Origin: Mycobacterium kiyosense
GTDB taxonomy: Bacteria > Actinomycetota > Actinomycetes > Mycobacteriales > Mycobacteriaceae
DNA: 64,000 nucleotides
Reading direction: 5' to 3'
NCBI GenBank assembly: GCA_021654635.1
Contig: AP025179.1
Span: 2,480,001 to 2,544,000, forward strand
The notes below the pieces were generated by a model, which saw only the letters and a program-made list of their open reading frames with translations, ran no database searches and was not told where the DNA came from. A program made the position numbers and the translations under genes. Positions 30,363-40,001 of the stretch are shown here, piece by piece. How positions within the stretch are numbered: position 1 is the stretch's first letter; every line of letters starts with the position of its first letter.

Positions 30363-30697
30363 ATCCGGGTCGGATCGGTGCGCCGCACCACCAGCGGCCC
30401 GACGAGCGCGACCAGCCCGACCAGCGCCAGCGGGATCGTCCAGGCGCGCCGGCTGGACAGCGACGACTCGCACGCCGCCACGAAATCGGTGTGCGGAATG
30501 ATCTGGTTCAGGATCGGGATGTTGGCTCCGTTGCGGTCGTTGGCGCTTCTGGCGCCGGACAGATCGGAGGAAATCGCGTTCCCGCAGCTAACCGTTCCGC
30601 CGTTGCTGTTGGATACCGACACCGGCACCAGCAGGCCGATCACGCCGGCCAGCAACAGCGCGGCACCCAGCACTGTGATCAACCGTCGCACTGTCAT
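30359..30697 (-). CDS. Small two-helix membrane protein, function unknown
   Basis: A 112-aa protein with an N-terminal helix (LITVLGAALLLAGVIGLLVP) and a C-terminal helix (WTIPLALVGLVALVGPLVV). They flank an exported loop with two cysteines (VSCGNAI and AACESSL). ATG 30697 is preceded by GAAAGG. It is not in this position in M. tuberculosis. I do not recognise the family. The stop overlaps that of ephD by 4 bp. Confidence 0.7.
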   Translation of the reverse strand: MTVRRLITVLGAALLLAGVIGLLVPVSVSNSNGGTVSCGNAISSDLSGARSANDRNGANIPILNQIIPHTDFVAACESSLSSRRAWTIPLALVGLVALVGPLVVRRTDPTRI

Positions 30698-30772
30698 TGT
30701 TCGGCCTTTCCCGAATGTGTTGCTGCTGATCTAGTAGCCGCGCTCATCAGGAGCTAAACCGGGCCAGGTCTA

Positions 30773-30784
30773 GTGGCCGGCCAC
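30773..30784. promoter_or_regulatory. Perfect 12-bp palindrome in a divergent promoter gap
   Basis: GTGGCCGGCCAC lies between the divergent small membrane protein gene and the SRPBCC gene, 63 bases before the latter. It could be an operator; no regulator is encoded nearby. Confidence 0.35.
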
Positions 30785-30846
30785 CGCGATACTTCCCGCC
30801 CAGGTGGGTACCCGCAGTCTCGGATTCCGATGCGGAAGGATGTGCC

Positions 30847-31311
30847 ATGACAATCAGCGAAGCGCTGGTCGCGACCCGCGACGTGTCTTCTTCCCGCCAA
30901 GAGGTGTGGGACGTGATCGCCAACGGATGGACCTACGCGCAGTGGGTGGTCGGCAACAGCCGAACCCGCGCGGTGGACGCGGAGTGGCCCGAACCCGGCG
31001 CCGAAATTCAGCACTCGGTCGGAGTGTGGCCGCTGGTCATCAACGACAAGACGGTGGTCGAAAGTTGCCGTCCCGGCGAGGAGATCGTGCTGCGGGCGCA
31101 GCTGGGCATCATCGGTGCCGCACGAATCACGTTGCGGCTGCACGACATTCCCGACGGATGCCGAATCGAGATGATCGAAGTGCCGGTCAGCGGCCCGATG
31201 AACGTGCTGCCGGATCGCCTCGCGATGGCGGCGGTGTATCCGCGCAACGTCGAGTGTCTGTGGCGGCTGGAGGCCCTGGCCAAGGGCCGACAGCCCAGCG
31301 AGGTCAGCTGA
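30847..31311 (+). CDS. SRPBCC (polyketide cyclase/START-like) family protein
   Basis: A 154-aa protein. The N-terminal strand and helix (ATRDVSSSRQEVWDVIANGWTYAQW) and the later strands (EIVLRAQLGIIGAARITLRL) fit the helix-grip SRPBCC fold that binds hydrophobic ligands. ATG 30847 has GGAAGGA upstream. It is convergent with pepB (3-base gap between stops) and not at this place in M. tuberculosis. The ligand is unknown. Confidence 0.8.
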   Translation: MTISEALVATRDVSSSRQEVWDVIANGWTYAQWVVGNSRTRAVDAEWPEPGAEIQHSVGVWPLVINDKTVVESCRPGEEIVLRAQLGIIGAARITLRLHDIPDGCRIEMIEVPVSGPMNVLPDRLAMAAVYPRNVECLWRLEALAKGRQPSEVS

Positions 31312-31314
31312 GCG

Positions 31315-32864
31315 TCAGCCGTTTTCGGCGATGTCCTCGAGCACCGCGTACATGGTGCGGGTCGGCACCCCGGTGCCGCCCTTGGGGGAGTAGCCCCACG
31401 CGCTGCCGGTGTTGTACGCCGGACCTGCCACGTCGATGTGCGCCCAGGACACCCCGTCGGCGACGAACTCCCGCAGGAACACCCCGGCCACCAGCATCCC
31501 GGCGAAACGCTGCCCGCTGATGTTGGACAGGTCGGCCACCTGCGACTTCAGGTCGTCCTTGAGTTCGTCGGGCAGCGGCATCGGCCAGCCGTTCTCGCCG
31601 ACCCGCTGCGAAATCGCGGCCACCCGGTCGCGGAACTCGTCGCTGCCCATCACCCCGGGGATCCGCGCGCCCAGCGCCACGGTCTGCGCACCGGTCAGCG
31701 TGGACGTCTCGATCAGATAGTCCGGGTTGTCCTCGCAGGCCCGCACGATGGCGTCGGCCAGGATCAGCCGGCCCTCGGCGTCGGTGTTCTGCACCTCCAC
31801 GGTGATGCCGCCGTACTGGGTCAGCACGTCGCCGGGGCGCTGCGCGGTGGACGAAGGCATGTTCTCGGCCATCGGAACGGTGGCGATCACGTCGATCGGC
31901 AGACCCTGCTGGGCGGCGAGTGCCACGGTGGCGATCACCGCTGCCGCTCCGCCCATGTCGGAGGTCATGTGGTGCATGGAGGCGGCCGGCTTGATCGAGA
32001 TGCCGCCGGTGTCGAAGGTGACGCCCTTGCCGACCAGAGCGACCTTCTTGGCCCGTTTGGGGTTTTTCGCCAACCGCGATCCGCGGTGCGTCAGGCGCAC
32101 CAACCGGGGCAGCCGCGACGAGCCCTGGCCGACACCGATCAGCCCCCCGTAGCCGGCTTTCTTCAGCGCCTTGTCGTCGAGAACCTCCACCTCAAGTCCC
32201 ACCGACTCACCCAGTTCCTTTGCGCGCCTTGCGAATTCAGCAGGGAAGAGGGCGTTGGGGGGAGTGTTGACGAAATCGCGGGCGGTCGCCACCGCGGCCG
32301 CGACGGCCGCGCCGTGCGCAGCCTGGCTCTTGGCGCCCTTGGCGCTGGACAACACGGTGATCTTGCGCAGCCCCGGGTCCTTCGGCGCGGTTTTGGTGCT
32401 GCGGAAAGCGCTGAACCGGTAGCTGCCCAGGATCAGGCCCTCCACGACCGCCGAGCCGACATCCTCGCCGGGCAGCTCGCCCAGCGTGGTGATCACCGAC
32501 TCGGCCTTGCCCAGCGAGCGTGCCGCAACCCCGGCCGCACGCCGGACCACGTCGGCGGGCCACTCCTCTCGCGTGACTTGCCCAAACCGACCGTCAACAC
32601 GCTGCCCACCGGCAGCGACGAGACGACCAGCCGGTGCACCTGCTCGGCGCCGCCGGTGGCGCCCAGCGCCTGCAGGCCCGCCTCGATCTCGGCGACCGCC
32701 TCGGCGGGCAGCAGCTCACCGGCAGCGGCGACGGTGGCGCCGGGGCGCTCGTCGTCGCCGACCGAGACCACCGGCACCACCAGCACCGACGAACCGGCCC
32801 CGCGTTTGGGCAGCGCGGTGGCCACGTTGACGGAGGGGGCTTGGTATCCAGGTTCAGTCGTCAC
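31315..32864 (-). CDS. pepB: Leucyl aminopeptidase PepB, M17 family (frameshifted in this sequence)
   Basis: M17 aminopeptidases use two metal ions to remove N-terminal residues. Metal and substrate motifs are [15 protein letters not shown] and [13 protein letters not shown]; the C-terminal SGQRFAGML and [10 protein letters not shown] also fit. The N-terminal 100 residues (GTG 32864, [18 protein letters not shown]) end at GLGKSRE in one frame and the rest begins [12 protein letters not shown] in another. A two-base expansion of a CT repeat (CTCCTCTC, 32563-32570 on the + strand) explains the shift. Corrected length is 515 aa, the same as in M. tuberculosis. The Rv2212 adenylyl cyclase gene that follows pepB there is missing. 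Confidence 0.92.
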
Positions 32865-32980
32865 GCGACCCCACCCCTAATCGCCGCTGAGACCCTGCGC
32901 TTGGGCAGTGTCGCGCTCACCGGGGCCGCCACGTCACTCGAACACCTGGCTCAGTGTGTCAGCAGCTAGTGTGGGACGCC

Positions 32981-34080
32981 GTGACCGACGAGCCGCTGCA
33001 CGGACCCCTGGAAGACCGCCACCGAGCGTTGGGCGCCAGCTTCGCCGAGTTCGGCGGCTGGACGATGCCGGTGTCCTACGCCGGAACCGTCGGCGAGCAC
33101 CACGCCACCCGCAACGCCGTCGGCCTGTTCGACGTCAGCCACCTCGGCAAGGCGCTGGTGCGCGGCCCGGGCGCAGCCCGCTTCGTCAACTCCGCACTCA
33201 CCAACGACCTGAACCGGATCGGACCCGGCAAAGCGCAATACACGTTGTGCTGCACCGAATCCGGCGGCGTCATCGACGACCTGATCGCCTACTACGTCAG
33301 CGACGACGAGATCTTCCTGGTGCCCAACGCCGCCAACACCGCCGCCGTGGTCGCGGCGCTGCAAGCCGCCGCACCCGCCGGCCTCACCATCACCGACCAG
33401 CACCGCGACTACGCCGTGCTGGCGGTGCAGGGACCCCAAGTCCACCGACGTGCTGAACGTGTTGGGGTTGCCGACCGAGATGGATTACATGGGTTACGCG
33501 GATACGGCGTATTCCGGTGTGCCGGTTCGGGTTTGCCGCACCGGGTACACCGGCGAGCACGGCTACGAGCTGCTGCCGCCGTGGGACTCCGCCGCAGAGG
33601 TGTTCGACGCGCTGGTGGCCGCGGTCGCCGATACCGGCGGCCAGCCCGCCGGGCTGGGCGCCCGCGACACGCTGCGCACCGAGATGGGCTACCCGCTGCA
33701 CGGGCACGAACTGTCGCTGGACATTTCGCCGCTGCAGGCGCGCTGCGGCTGGGCGATCGGCTGGAAGAAGGACGCCTTCTTCGGCCGGGCCGCGCTGCTC
33801 GCCGAGAAGGAAGCCGGTCCGCGGCGGCTGCTGCGGGGGGCTGCGAATGGTGGGCCGCGGGGTGCTGCGGTCCGGGCTGACCGTGCGGAACGGGGACGAG
33901 ACCGTCGGAGTCACCACGTCGGGAACGTTCTCGCCGACCCTGCAGGCGGGCATCGCGCTGGCGCTGATCGACACCGCGGCCGGCATCGAGGACGGCCAGA
34001 AAGTCACCGTCGACGTCCGCGGCCGCGCCGCCGACTGCGAGGTGGTGCGTCCACCGTTCGTCGAACCGAAGACGCGTTAG
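32981..34080 (+). CDS. gcvT: Glycine cleavage system aminomethyltransferase GcvT (two frameshifts in this sequence)
   Basis: GcvT transfers the methylene group from the H protein to tetrahydrofolate. Motifs are [66 protein letters not shown] and GTFSPTLQ. The frame breaks at a C run (33434-33437, one too many, after VQGP) and at a G run (33835-33840, one too many, after RRLLRG). Both corrected, the protein is 365 aa. I start at GTG 32981 ([14 protein letters not shown]); an upstream GTG at 32970 is possible. It is divergent from pepB with 116 bases between. Confidence 0.92.
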
Positions 34081-34118
34081 GCGAGCCACTCGCATGGAAA
34101 AAACCCGTTTCCGGCCGG

Positions 34119-34127
34119 TTATAGAAT
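34119..34127 (+). promoter_or_regulatory. Candidate -10 element for a leaderless ilvE transcript
   Basis: TTATAGAAT contains TAGAAT (34122-34127), matching the mycobacterial TANNNT -10. It ends 7 bases before the ilvE ATG, so transcription would start at or next to the start codon. No Shine-Dalgarno is present, which fits a leaderless message. Confidence 0.5.
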
Positions 34128-34134
34128 CAGCGCC

Positions 34135-35238
34135 ATGGCCAGCCCACTTGAATTCACGGTCTCGCGCGCGGAAAACCCCGCCACCGAGGCCGAGCGGGCA
34201 GCGATCCTGGCCGACCCCGGCTTCGGCAAGTACCACACCGACCACATGGTGTCGATCGACTACAAAGAGGGTCAGGGCTGGCACAACGCCCGGGTCCTGG
34301 GCTACGGGCCGATCGAACTGGACCCGTCGGCGATCGTGCTGCACTACGCGCAGGAAGTGTTCGAAGGCCTCAAGGCCTACCGCTGGGCCGACGGCTCGGT
34401 GGTGTCCTTCCGCGCCGACGCCAACGCCGCGCGGCTGCGCTCCTCGGCGCGGCGGCTGGCGATCCCGGAACTGCCGGACGCGGTGTTCATCGAGTCGCTG
34501 TGCCAGCTCATCGCGGTGGACAATGCGTGGGTGCCCAAAGCGGGCGGGGAAGAGGCGCTGTATCTGCGGCCGTTCATCATCGCCACCGAACCGGGTCTGG
34601 GGGTGCGGCCGGCCAAGGAGTACCGCTACCTGCTGATCGCGTCGCCGGCCGGCGCCTACTTCAAGGGCGGCATCAACCCCGTCACCGTCTGGATCTCCAC
34701 CGACTACGTGCGGGCCAGCCCGGGTGGCACGGGTGCGGCCAAATTCGGCGGCAACTACGCCGCCTCGCTGCTGGCGCAGGCCGAGGCCGCCGAAAACGGG
34801 TGCGACCAGGTGGTCTGGCTGGACGGTGTGGAACGCCGCTATGTCGAAGAGATGGGCGGGATGAACCTGTTCTTCGTGCTCGGCAGCGGCGGCTCGGCAC
34901 GGTTGGTCACCCCGGAACTGTCCGGCTCGCTGCTACCCGGCATCACGCGAGATTCGTTGCTGCAGTTAGCCATTGACGCGGGGTTCAGCGTCGAAGAACG
35001 CAAGATCGACATCGAGGAGTGGGAGAAGAAAGCCGCCTCCGGTGAGATCACCGAAGTGTTCGCCTGCGGCACCGCCGCGGTGATCACCCCGGTCGCCCAG
35101 GTCAAGTACGGCGACCGTGACTTCACCATCGCCGACGGCAAGCCCGGCGAAGTGACCATGGCGCTGCGCGACACGCTGACCGGTATCCAGCGCGGCACCT
35201 TCGCCGACACCCACGGCTGGATGGCCCGGCTCGGCTAG
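34135..35238 (+). CDS. ilvE: Branched-chain amino acid aminotransferase IlvE
   Basis: A 367-aa fold-type IV PLP enzyme that completes leucine, isoleucine and valine synthesis. The PLP lysine is Lys203 in [12 protein letters not shown]; other motifs are [41 protein letters not shown] and [11 protein letters not shown]. Length and sequence agree closely with Rv2210c. The stop shares CTAG with the convergent cobS stop. The Rv2209 gene found here in M. tuberculosis is absent. Confidence 0.96.
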   Translation: MASPLEFTVSRAENPATEAERAAILADPGFGKYHTDHMVSIDYKEGQGWHNARVLGYGPIELDPSAIVLHYAQEVFEGLKAYRWADGSVVSFRADANAARLRSSARRLAIPELPDAVFIESLCQLIAVDNAWVPKAGGEEALYLRPFIIATEPGLGVRPAKEYRYLLIASPAGAYFKGGINPVTVWISTDYVRASPGGTGAAKFGGNYAASLLAQAEAAENGCDQVVWLDGVERRYVEEMGGMNLFFVLGSGGSARLVTPELSGSLLPGITRDSLLQLAIDAGFSVEERKIDIEEWEKKAASGEITEVFACGTAAVITPVAQVKYGDRDFTIADGKPGEVTMALRDTLTGIQRGTFADTHGWMARLG

Positions 35239-35971
35239 CGTGCCCAGGCGGCAAAGGCGACCGCGCACACCGTCGTCGTCAGCTCGATCGCCGCACCCAG
35301 CACGTCGCCGGTGACGCCGCCGAACCGGCGCACACAATGCGCCACCAGCCCCCACCCGCACACCACCCCAGCAGCGCCGCCGCCGGCCCCGCCACGCCGC
35401 GCGAAGCTATTGGCGCCGCGGCCACCAGCAGCACGGCCAGCCACGCCAGCACCACCCAGCCGGGTTGACTGCCGGCCACCCGCGCCCCCAGCGCGCTGCC
35501 CGGCGCCGCCGGCACCGAGCGCCGACAGGCCAGCACCGCACTCACCCGCCCGGCGACCACGGCCTCGACGACGGCGCCGGGCGCCAGCGCCGAGAACGCC
35601 GTCGCCTGCAGGGCGATCACCATGACCACGGCGGCGACGCCGAACGGCCCGCTCGACCCGTCGCGCATCACCGCCAGCGCCTTCTCCGGCGGCCCGTAAC
35701 AGCCCAACCCGTCGGCGGTGTCGGCGACCGCGTCGATGTGCAGGCCGCGGGTCGCCAACAGCAGTGCGGCCACCGCCAGCAGCCCCGACAGTGCGCTACC
35801 GGGCCCGAACGCCGCCGCCCCGCACCAGGTCACCGCCGCGGCCAGCGCGCCCAACGCCGCACCCACCACCGGCAGCGCCGTCATCGCCCCGCGGCCCATC
35901 GGCCCCGACCGGGAGCCGGGCCCGGGCAACACCGTCCCGAACGCGAAAGCCGTTGCCAGCGAACGGATCAC
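35235..35971 (-). CDS. cobS: Adenosylcobinamide-GDP ribazoletransferase CobS (frameshifted in this sequence)
   Basis: CobS joins alpha-ribazole(-phosphate) to adenosylcobinamide-GDP in the membrane. The conserved [19 protein letters not shown] segment (Asp-rich, metal binding) and [10 protein letters not shown] are present, with several membrane helices. The C-terminal helix region ([20 protein letters not shown]) is in another frame. Restoring one C in the run 35366-35369 on the + strand gives a continuous 245-aa protein (249 in M. tuberculosis). GTG 35971 overlaps the cobT TGA (GTGA). Confidence 0.9.
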
Positions 35972-37032
35972 GTGACCGGGTCGGCGGGCCCGGTCACCGG
36001 ACCGGAAACGCCGGCCTCGGTGAACGTGGCCATCGACGACAGCGCGGCCACCGCAGCGCGCAGCACCGGCACCGCCAACGCGGCGCCGCTGCCCTCACCC
36101 AGGCGCATCCGCAGATCGAGAATCGGCTCCAAATCCAGCGCCCGCAGGGCCAGCGCGTGACCCGGCTCGGTGGATCGGTGCCCGGCCTGCCACCAGAGCC
36201 GCGCGCCGGGCGCCAGCCGTTCGGCGACCAGCGCGGCCGCCGTCACCGCCATCCCGTCCAGCAGCAGCGGGGTCCGCCGGATCGCGGCCTGGGCGCAGAA
36301 GCCGGCCATCGCCGCGAAGTCGGCGCCGCCACAGCTGCGCAGCAGCGCGACCGGGTCCTCGAGCACCGGCCGGGCCCGGAACAGGGCGTCGCGCACCGCG
36401 GCCGTCTTCCGCGACCAGGCATTGTCGTCGATCCCGGTGCCGAAGCCGACGACGGCGACCGGCTCGGTGTTGGTCAGTGCCGCCACCAGCACCGCGGCCG
36501 GGGTGGTGTTGCCGATGCCCATGTCGCCGGCGATCAGCAGGTCCGCGCCGGCGTCGACCTCGTCGTCGGCGATCCGCTGGCCGGCCGCGATCGCGCGCGC
36601 CGTCTCCTCCTGGGTCAACGCATCCTCGACGGCGATGTCGCCGCTGCCGCGGCGCACCCGGTCGCCGATCCCGGCGCCGGTCGCCTCGGAGTCCACCGCC
36701 AGGTCCGCGACCCGCACCGACGCGCCGGCGAGTTGCGCCAGCGTGTTGATCGCCGCCCCACCCGCCTCGATGTTGGCGACCATCTGGGCCGTGACTTCCG
36801 GCGGATAGGCCGACACACCGCTACCGGCGACGCCGTGGTCGCCGGCGAACACCACCACCCGGGCCCGCTGGAACTGGCGCGGCGGGCATTGCCCCTGGCA
36901 GGACGCGACCCACACCGACAGGTCCTCCAGGCGGCCCAGCGCACCCCGGGGCTTGGTCAGGGTGTCCTGGCGGGTGCGGGCGGCAGCCTCGGCGGTCTGA
37001 TCCGGCGGCGGCACCGGCGCGAAACCGATCAT
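35968..37032 (-). CDS. cobT: Nicotinate-nucleotide--dimethylbenzimidazole phosphoribosyltransferase CobT
   Basis: A 354-aa enzyme that makes alpha-ribazole phosphate, the lower-ligand precursor. Landmarks are [69 protein letters not shown] and the catalytic-glutamate region [15 protein letters not shown] 37032 overlaps the cobU TGA as ATGA. Together cobU, cobT and cobS form the nucleotide-loop assembly operon. Confidence 0.94.
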   Translation of the reverse strand: MIGFAPVPPPDQTAEAAARTRQDTLTKPRGALGRLEDLSVWVASCQGQCPPRQFQRARVVVFAGDHGVAGSGVSAYPPEVTAQMVANIEAGGAAINTLAQLAGASVRVADLAVDSEATGAGIGDRVRRGSGDIAVEDALTQEETARAIAAGQRIADDEVDAGADLLIAGDMGIGNTTPAAVLVAALTNTEPVAVVGFGTGIDDNAWSRKTAAVRDALFRARPVLEDPVALLRSCGGADFAAMAGFCAQAAIRRTPLLLDGMAVTAAALVAERLAPGARLWWQAGHRSTEPGHALALRALDLEPILDLRMRLGEGSGAALAVPVLRAAVAALSSMATFTEAGVSGPVTGPADPVT

Positions 37033-37562
37033 GCCGGGGCCTTGATCGTCAGCGCCTGCCCGGCCACCACCAGCACCACCCGCTCGCACAGCGCCGCCAG
37101 CCGCTGGTTGAGGCTGCCCAGCTCGTCGGCGAACCGGCGGCCGGCGGCGCTGGCCGGCACCACCGTCAGACCCACCTCGGGACTCACCAGCACCAGCGTC
37201 GAGCAGAACGTCTGCACCGCGCAGACGAGCTCGGCGACGGGCGCATCGACCGATCCGCCGTCCCACCCGTGATGGCGGTCCAGCGCCGCGGTCAGCCAAG
37301 TGCCCAGATCGTCGACGAGCGTCGGGGCCGCGGGGGACCGGCGCAACTCCGCGGTCACGTCGGCGGTCTCCACCGTCGTCCAATGCCCGGGCCGGCGGGC
37401 TCGATGCCGGGCGACGCGGCCCGCCCACTCCTCATCGGACGGGTCAACGGGGCCGGCCGCCACATAGCGGACCGGCGCCGTCGCTGCCAGTGACGTCGTG
37501 ATCGCTTCCTCCGCCCAGCGGGACTTACCCGACCTGATACCGCCGACCACCAGCGTGCGCAC
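37029..37562 (-). CDS. cobU: Adenosylcobinamide kinase/guanylyltransferase CobU
   Basis: A 177-aa enzyme activating adenosylcobinamide to its GDP derivative for CobS. The Walker A loop is at the N-terminus ([15 protein letters not shown]), [13 protein letters not shown] carries the nucleotide-accepting histidine region, and VDDLGTWL is the Walker B-like segment. Start is GTG 37562. In M. tuberculosis cobU (Rv0254c) is elsewhere, so this grouping with cobT and cobS differs. It lies 28 bases downstream of the DUF3043 gene. Confidence 0.92.
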   Translation of the reverse strand: MRTLVVGGIRSGKSRWAEEAITTSLAATAPVRYVAAGPVDPSDEEWAGRVARHRARRPGHWTTVETADVTAELRRSPAAPTLVDDLGTWLTAALDRHHGWDGGSVDAPVAELVCAVQTFCSTLVLVSPEVGLTVVPASAAGRRFADELGSLNQRLAALCERVVLVVAGQALTIKAPA

Positions 37563-37590
37563 GTGCGGTCAGGCGGCTTTCAGACCGTTG

Positions 37591-38283
37591 TCAACCGACA
37601 CTGCTGCCGCGCTTGACCTGAGGTCGCGGCATCCGCGTCCGGCGCATCTGCGAGGCTCGCCCGGCCGCGTAAATGCCCAGCTTCCAATGGCTTTCGGTGT
37701 TCTTGGGGAACTTCTCGTCGACCAGTCTGCCGACTTTGCGACCCAGGATGAGCCCGTCGACCATCATGATCGCCATCAGCACCAGCATCGCCGGCGACGT
37801 GTAGACCTGCAGCTGCGGCGGCAGCACGAACATGATGGCCAGCAGGAACAGCGCCGACGGCATGAACAGGCCGAGCACGTTGCGCCGGGAGTCCACCACG
37901 TCGCGGACGTAGCGGCGCACCGGACCCTGGTCACGCGGCAGCAGGTACGCCTCCTCGCCGGCCTTCATCCGGTCCTGGCGCTCGGTCATCCGGGCTCGGC
38001 GGGCGACCTTCTCGGCGCGGCGTTCCTCGCGGCTCAGCTTCGGACCGGCCAGCGACTTGCGCCGGGCGCGCGCCTCGGCTGCCGTCATCGGCGCCGGCGC
38101 GACCGGGCCCTTGCGGCTCTGCCGACGCGCCTCGTCCCGCTTGGGTGTCGGTCGGCCCTTGGGTCCCGTCCGCGCCGCGCGAGACGCTGCCTGTGCCGAC
38201 GCGTCATCCGCGTCGACGTCCGGCGCATCTCCGCCCCCGGCGCCACCTGTTTGTAAGCCATTCTTGCGGCCCAGCAACTTCAC
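37591..38283 (-). CDS. DUF3043 membrane protein (Rv2206-type)
   Basis: A 230-aa protein. The first 100 residues are charged and rich in Ala, Arg and Lys ([20 protein letters not shown]). Next come [19 protein letters not shown] and two or three transmembrane helices ([35 protein letters not shown]), then a basic tail. The family is actinobacterial and of unknown function. Start is GTG 38283. Genes on both sides (cobU and, divergently, glycerate kinase) give no clear functional link. Confidence 0.85.
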   Translation of the reverse strand: MKLLGRKNGLQTGGAGGGDAPDVDADDASAQAASRAARTGPKGRPTPKRDEARRQSRKGPVAPAPMTAAEARARRKSLAGPKLSREERRAEKVARRARMTERQDRMKAGEEAYLLPRDQGPVRRYVRDVVDSRRNVLGLFMPSALFLLAIMFVLPPQLQVYTSPAMLVLMAIMMVDGLILGRKVGRLVDEKFPKNTESHWKLGIYAAGRASQMRRTRMPRPQVKRGSSVG

Positions 38284-38325
38284 AGAGGCCAGGTTACTTC
38301 GCTGCTGCCCGCAGAATTTAATTGC

Positions 38326-38339
38326 GCCGGTATACCGGC
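38326..38339. promoter_or_regulatory. Perfect 14-bp palindrome between DUF3043 and glycerate kinase genes
   Basis: GCCGGTATACCGGC lies in the divergent gap, just after an AT-rich patch (GAATTTAATT). Its position suggests an operator or core promoter of one of the two genes. Confidence 0.4.
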
Positions 38340-38433
38340 CCGGTTGGACCTACGCTGGCCTGTGATGAACGGCTCGCAGGCGTCGGATGATGCTGCCGGT
38401 GACTTCGGGCCCGGCAGACTTCAGCTGCCCTCG

Positions 38434-39510
38434 ATGCGGGTGCTGGTCGCCCCCGACTGCTACGGCGACAGCCTGTCGGCGGTCGAAGCCGCCGCCGCCA
38501 TCGCCACCGGCTGGACCCGGTCCCGGCCGGGTGACTCGTTCATCGTCGCGCCGCAGTCCGACGGCGGCCCCGGCTTCATCGAGGTGCTGGCCAGTCGGAT
38601 CGGCGGGATCCGACGGCTGCGCGTGCGCGGGCCGCTGGACACCGACGTGACCGCCCGCTGGGTGTACGAGGAGCCGACCCGCACCGCCTACCTCGAATGC
38701 GCACAAGCGTGCGGCCTGGCCCTGCTGGGTGGGCCGCCGACACCGGAGACGGCGATGGCCGCCCACAGCCGGGGCGTGGGACAGCTGATCGCCGCCGCGC
38801 TGGAAGCCGGGGCGCGTCGGGTGGTGGTCGGTCTGGGCGGCAGCGCCTGCACCGACGGCGGGAAAGGGATGGTCGACCAGTTGGGTGGCCTGGACACGGC
38901 CCGAAAATGGCTGGGCGGCGTGGAGCTGATCGCGGCCTCCGACGTGCTGTATCCGCTGTTGGGGCCGTGGGGGGCGGCGCGGGTGTTCGGGCCGCAAAAA
39001 GGCGCCGACACCGTCACCGTGGCGAAACTGGAGGTCCGGCTGGAAGCCTGGGCGCTGGTGCTGGACACCGTCGCCGGACGCGACGTCAGCGCCGAGCCCG
39101 GTGCCGGCGCCGCCGGCGGGATCGGGGCGGCGCTGTTGGCCCTCGGCGGCCGCTGCGAGTCCGGTGCAGCCATTGTGGCTGAACTCACCCGCTTCGCCGA
39201 CGACCTCGCCGAGGCGGAGCTGATCGTCACCGGTGAGGGGCACTTCGACGAGCAGTCGCTGCACGGCAAGGTGGTCGGGGAGATCGCGGCCGCCGCCCGG
39301 CCGCTCGGCATTCCGGTGATCGTGCTGGCCGGGCAGGTGTCGGTGGACAAGTCCACCACCCGCGTGTCGGGCATCATGTCGGCCCTGGCGATGTCCGAAT
39401 ACGCGGGCTCGGTGCGGTTGGCGCTAGCCGACGCGGCCAACCAGCTGATGGGATTGGCGTCCGAGGTGGCCGCGCGACTCGGGAATAGCGGCCCGCCGGG
39501 GTACCGTTGA
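38434..39510 (+). CDS. Glycerate kinase family protein
   Basis: A 358-aa homologue of Rv2205c, the same length. Motifs are [18 protein letters not shown] at the N-terminus, [35 protein letters not shown] ([16 protein letters not shown]) and [16 protein letters not shown]. These define the GlxK-type glycerate kinase family (phosphorylation of D-glycerate). I chose ATG 38434 for its agreement with M. tuberculosis; the frame is open further upstream, with ATG at 38365. It is followed by the HesB gene after 93 bases. Confidence 0.9.
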   Translation: MRVLVAPDCYGDSLSAVEAAAAIATGWTRSRPGDSFIVAPQSDGGPGFIEVLASRIGGIRRLRVRGPLDTDVTARWVYEEPTRTAYLECAQACGLALLGGPPTPETAMAAHSRGVGQLIAAALEAGARRVVVGLGGSACTDGGKGMVDQLGGLDTARKWLGGVELIAASDVLYPLLGPWGAARVFGPQKGADTVTVAKLEVRLEAWALVLDTVAGRDVSAEPGAGAAGGIGAALLALGGRCESGAAIVAELTRFADDLAEAELIVTGEGHFDEQSLHGKVVGEIAAAARPLGIPVIVLAGQVSVDKSTTRVSGIMSALAMSEYAGSVRLALADAANQLMGLASEVAARLGNSGPPGYR

Positions 39511-39603
39511 CTCAGTGGGTTTTCCTGTGGCAGCGCCGTCCCGGCTTCATAATCGAAACCGGAATTGGGCGCCCCACCCGACCATCAGTCAGTAGGAGAA
39601 GCA

Positions 39604-39960
39604 ATGACGGTGCAGAACGAGTCGACCGCCAAGACGCACGGCGTGGTCCTGACCGAGGCCGCCGCCGGCAAGGCGAAGGCGCTGCTGGAGCAGGAGGGCC
39701 GCGACGACCTGGCCCTGCGGATCGCGGTCCAGCCGGGCGGCTGCGCGGGCCTGCGTTACAACCTGTTCTTCGACGACCGGACCCTGGACGGCGACCTGAC
39801 CGCTGACTTCGGCGGCGTCACGCTGACCGTGGACCGGATGAGCGCACCGTACGTGGAAGGCGCGTCGATCGACTTCGTCGACACCATCGAAAAACAGGGC
39901 TTCACCATCGACAACCCCAACGCCACCGGATCGTGCGCGTGCGGGGACTCGTTCAACTGA
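39604..39960 (+). CDS. HesB/IscA/ErpA-type iron-sulfur assembly protein
   Basis: A 118-aa A-type Fe-S carrier homologous to Rv2204c (118 aa). The three conserved cysteines are in PGGCAGLRY and the C-terminal GSCACGDSF (CxC). Such proteins carry 2Fe-2S or 4Fe-4S clusters to targets. ATG 39604 follows AGGAGA. It is convergent with the next gene. Confidence 0.93.
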   Translation: MTVQNESTAKTHGVVLTEAAAGKAKALLEQEGRDDLALRIAVQPGGCAGLRYNLFFDDRTLDGDLTADFGGVTLTVDRMSAPYVEGASIDFVDTIEKQGFTIDNPNATGSCACGDSFN

Positions 39961-40001
39961 GCGCCGACGTCACCTGCTGCGACTGAGCCGGGCCTGACCG
40001 G

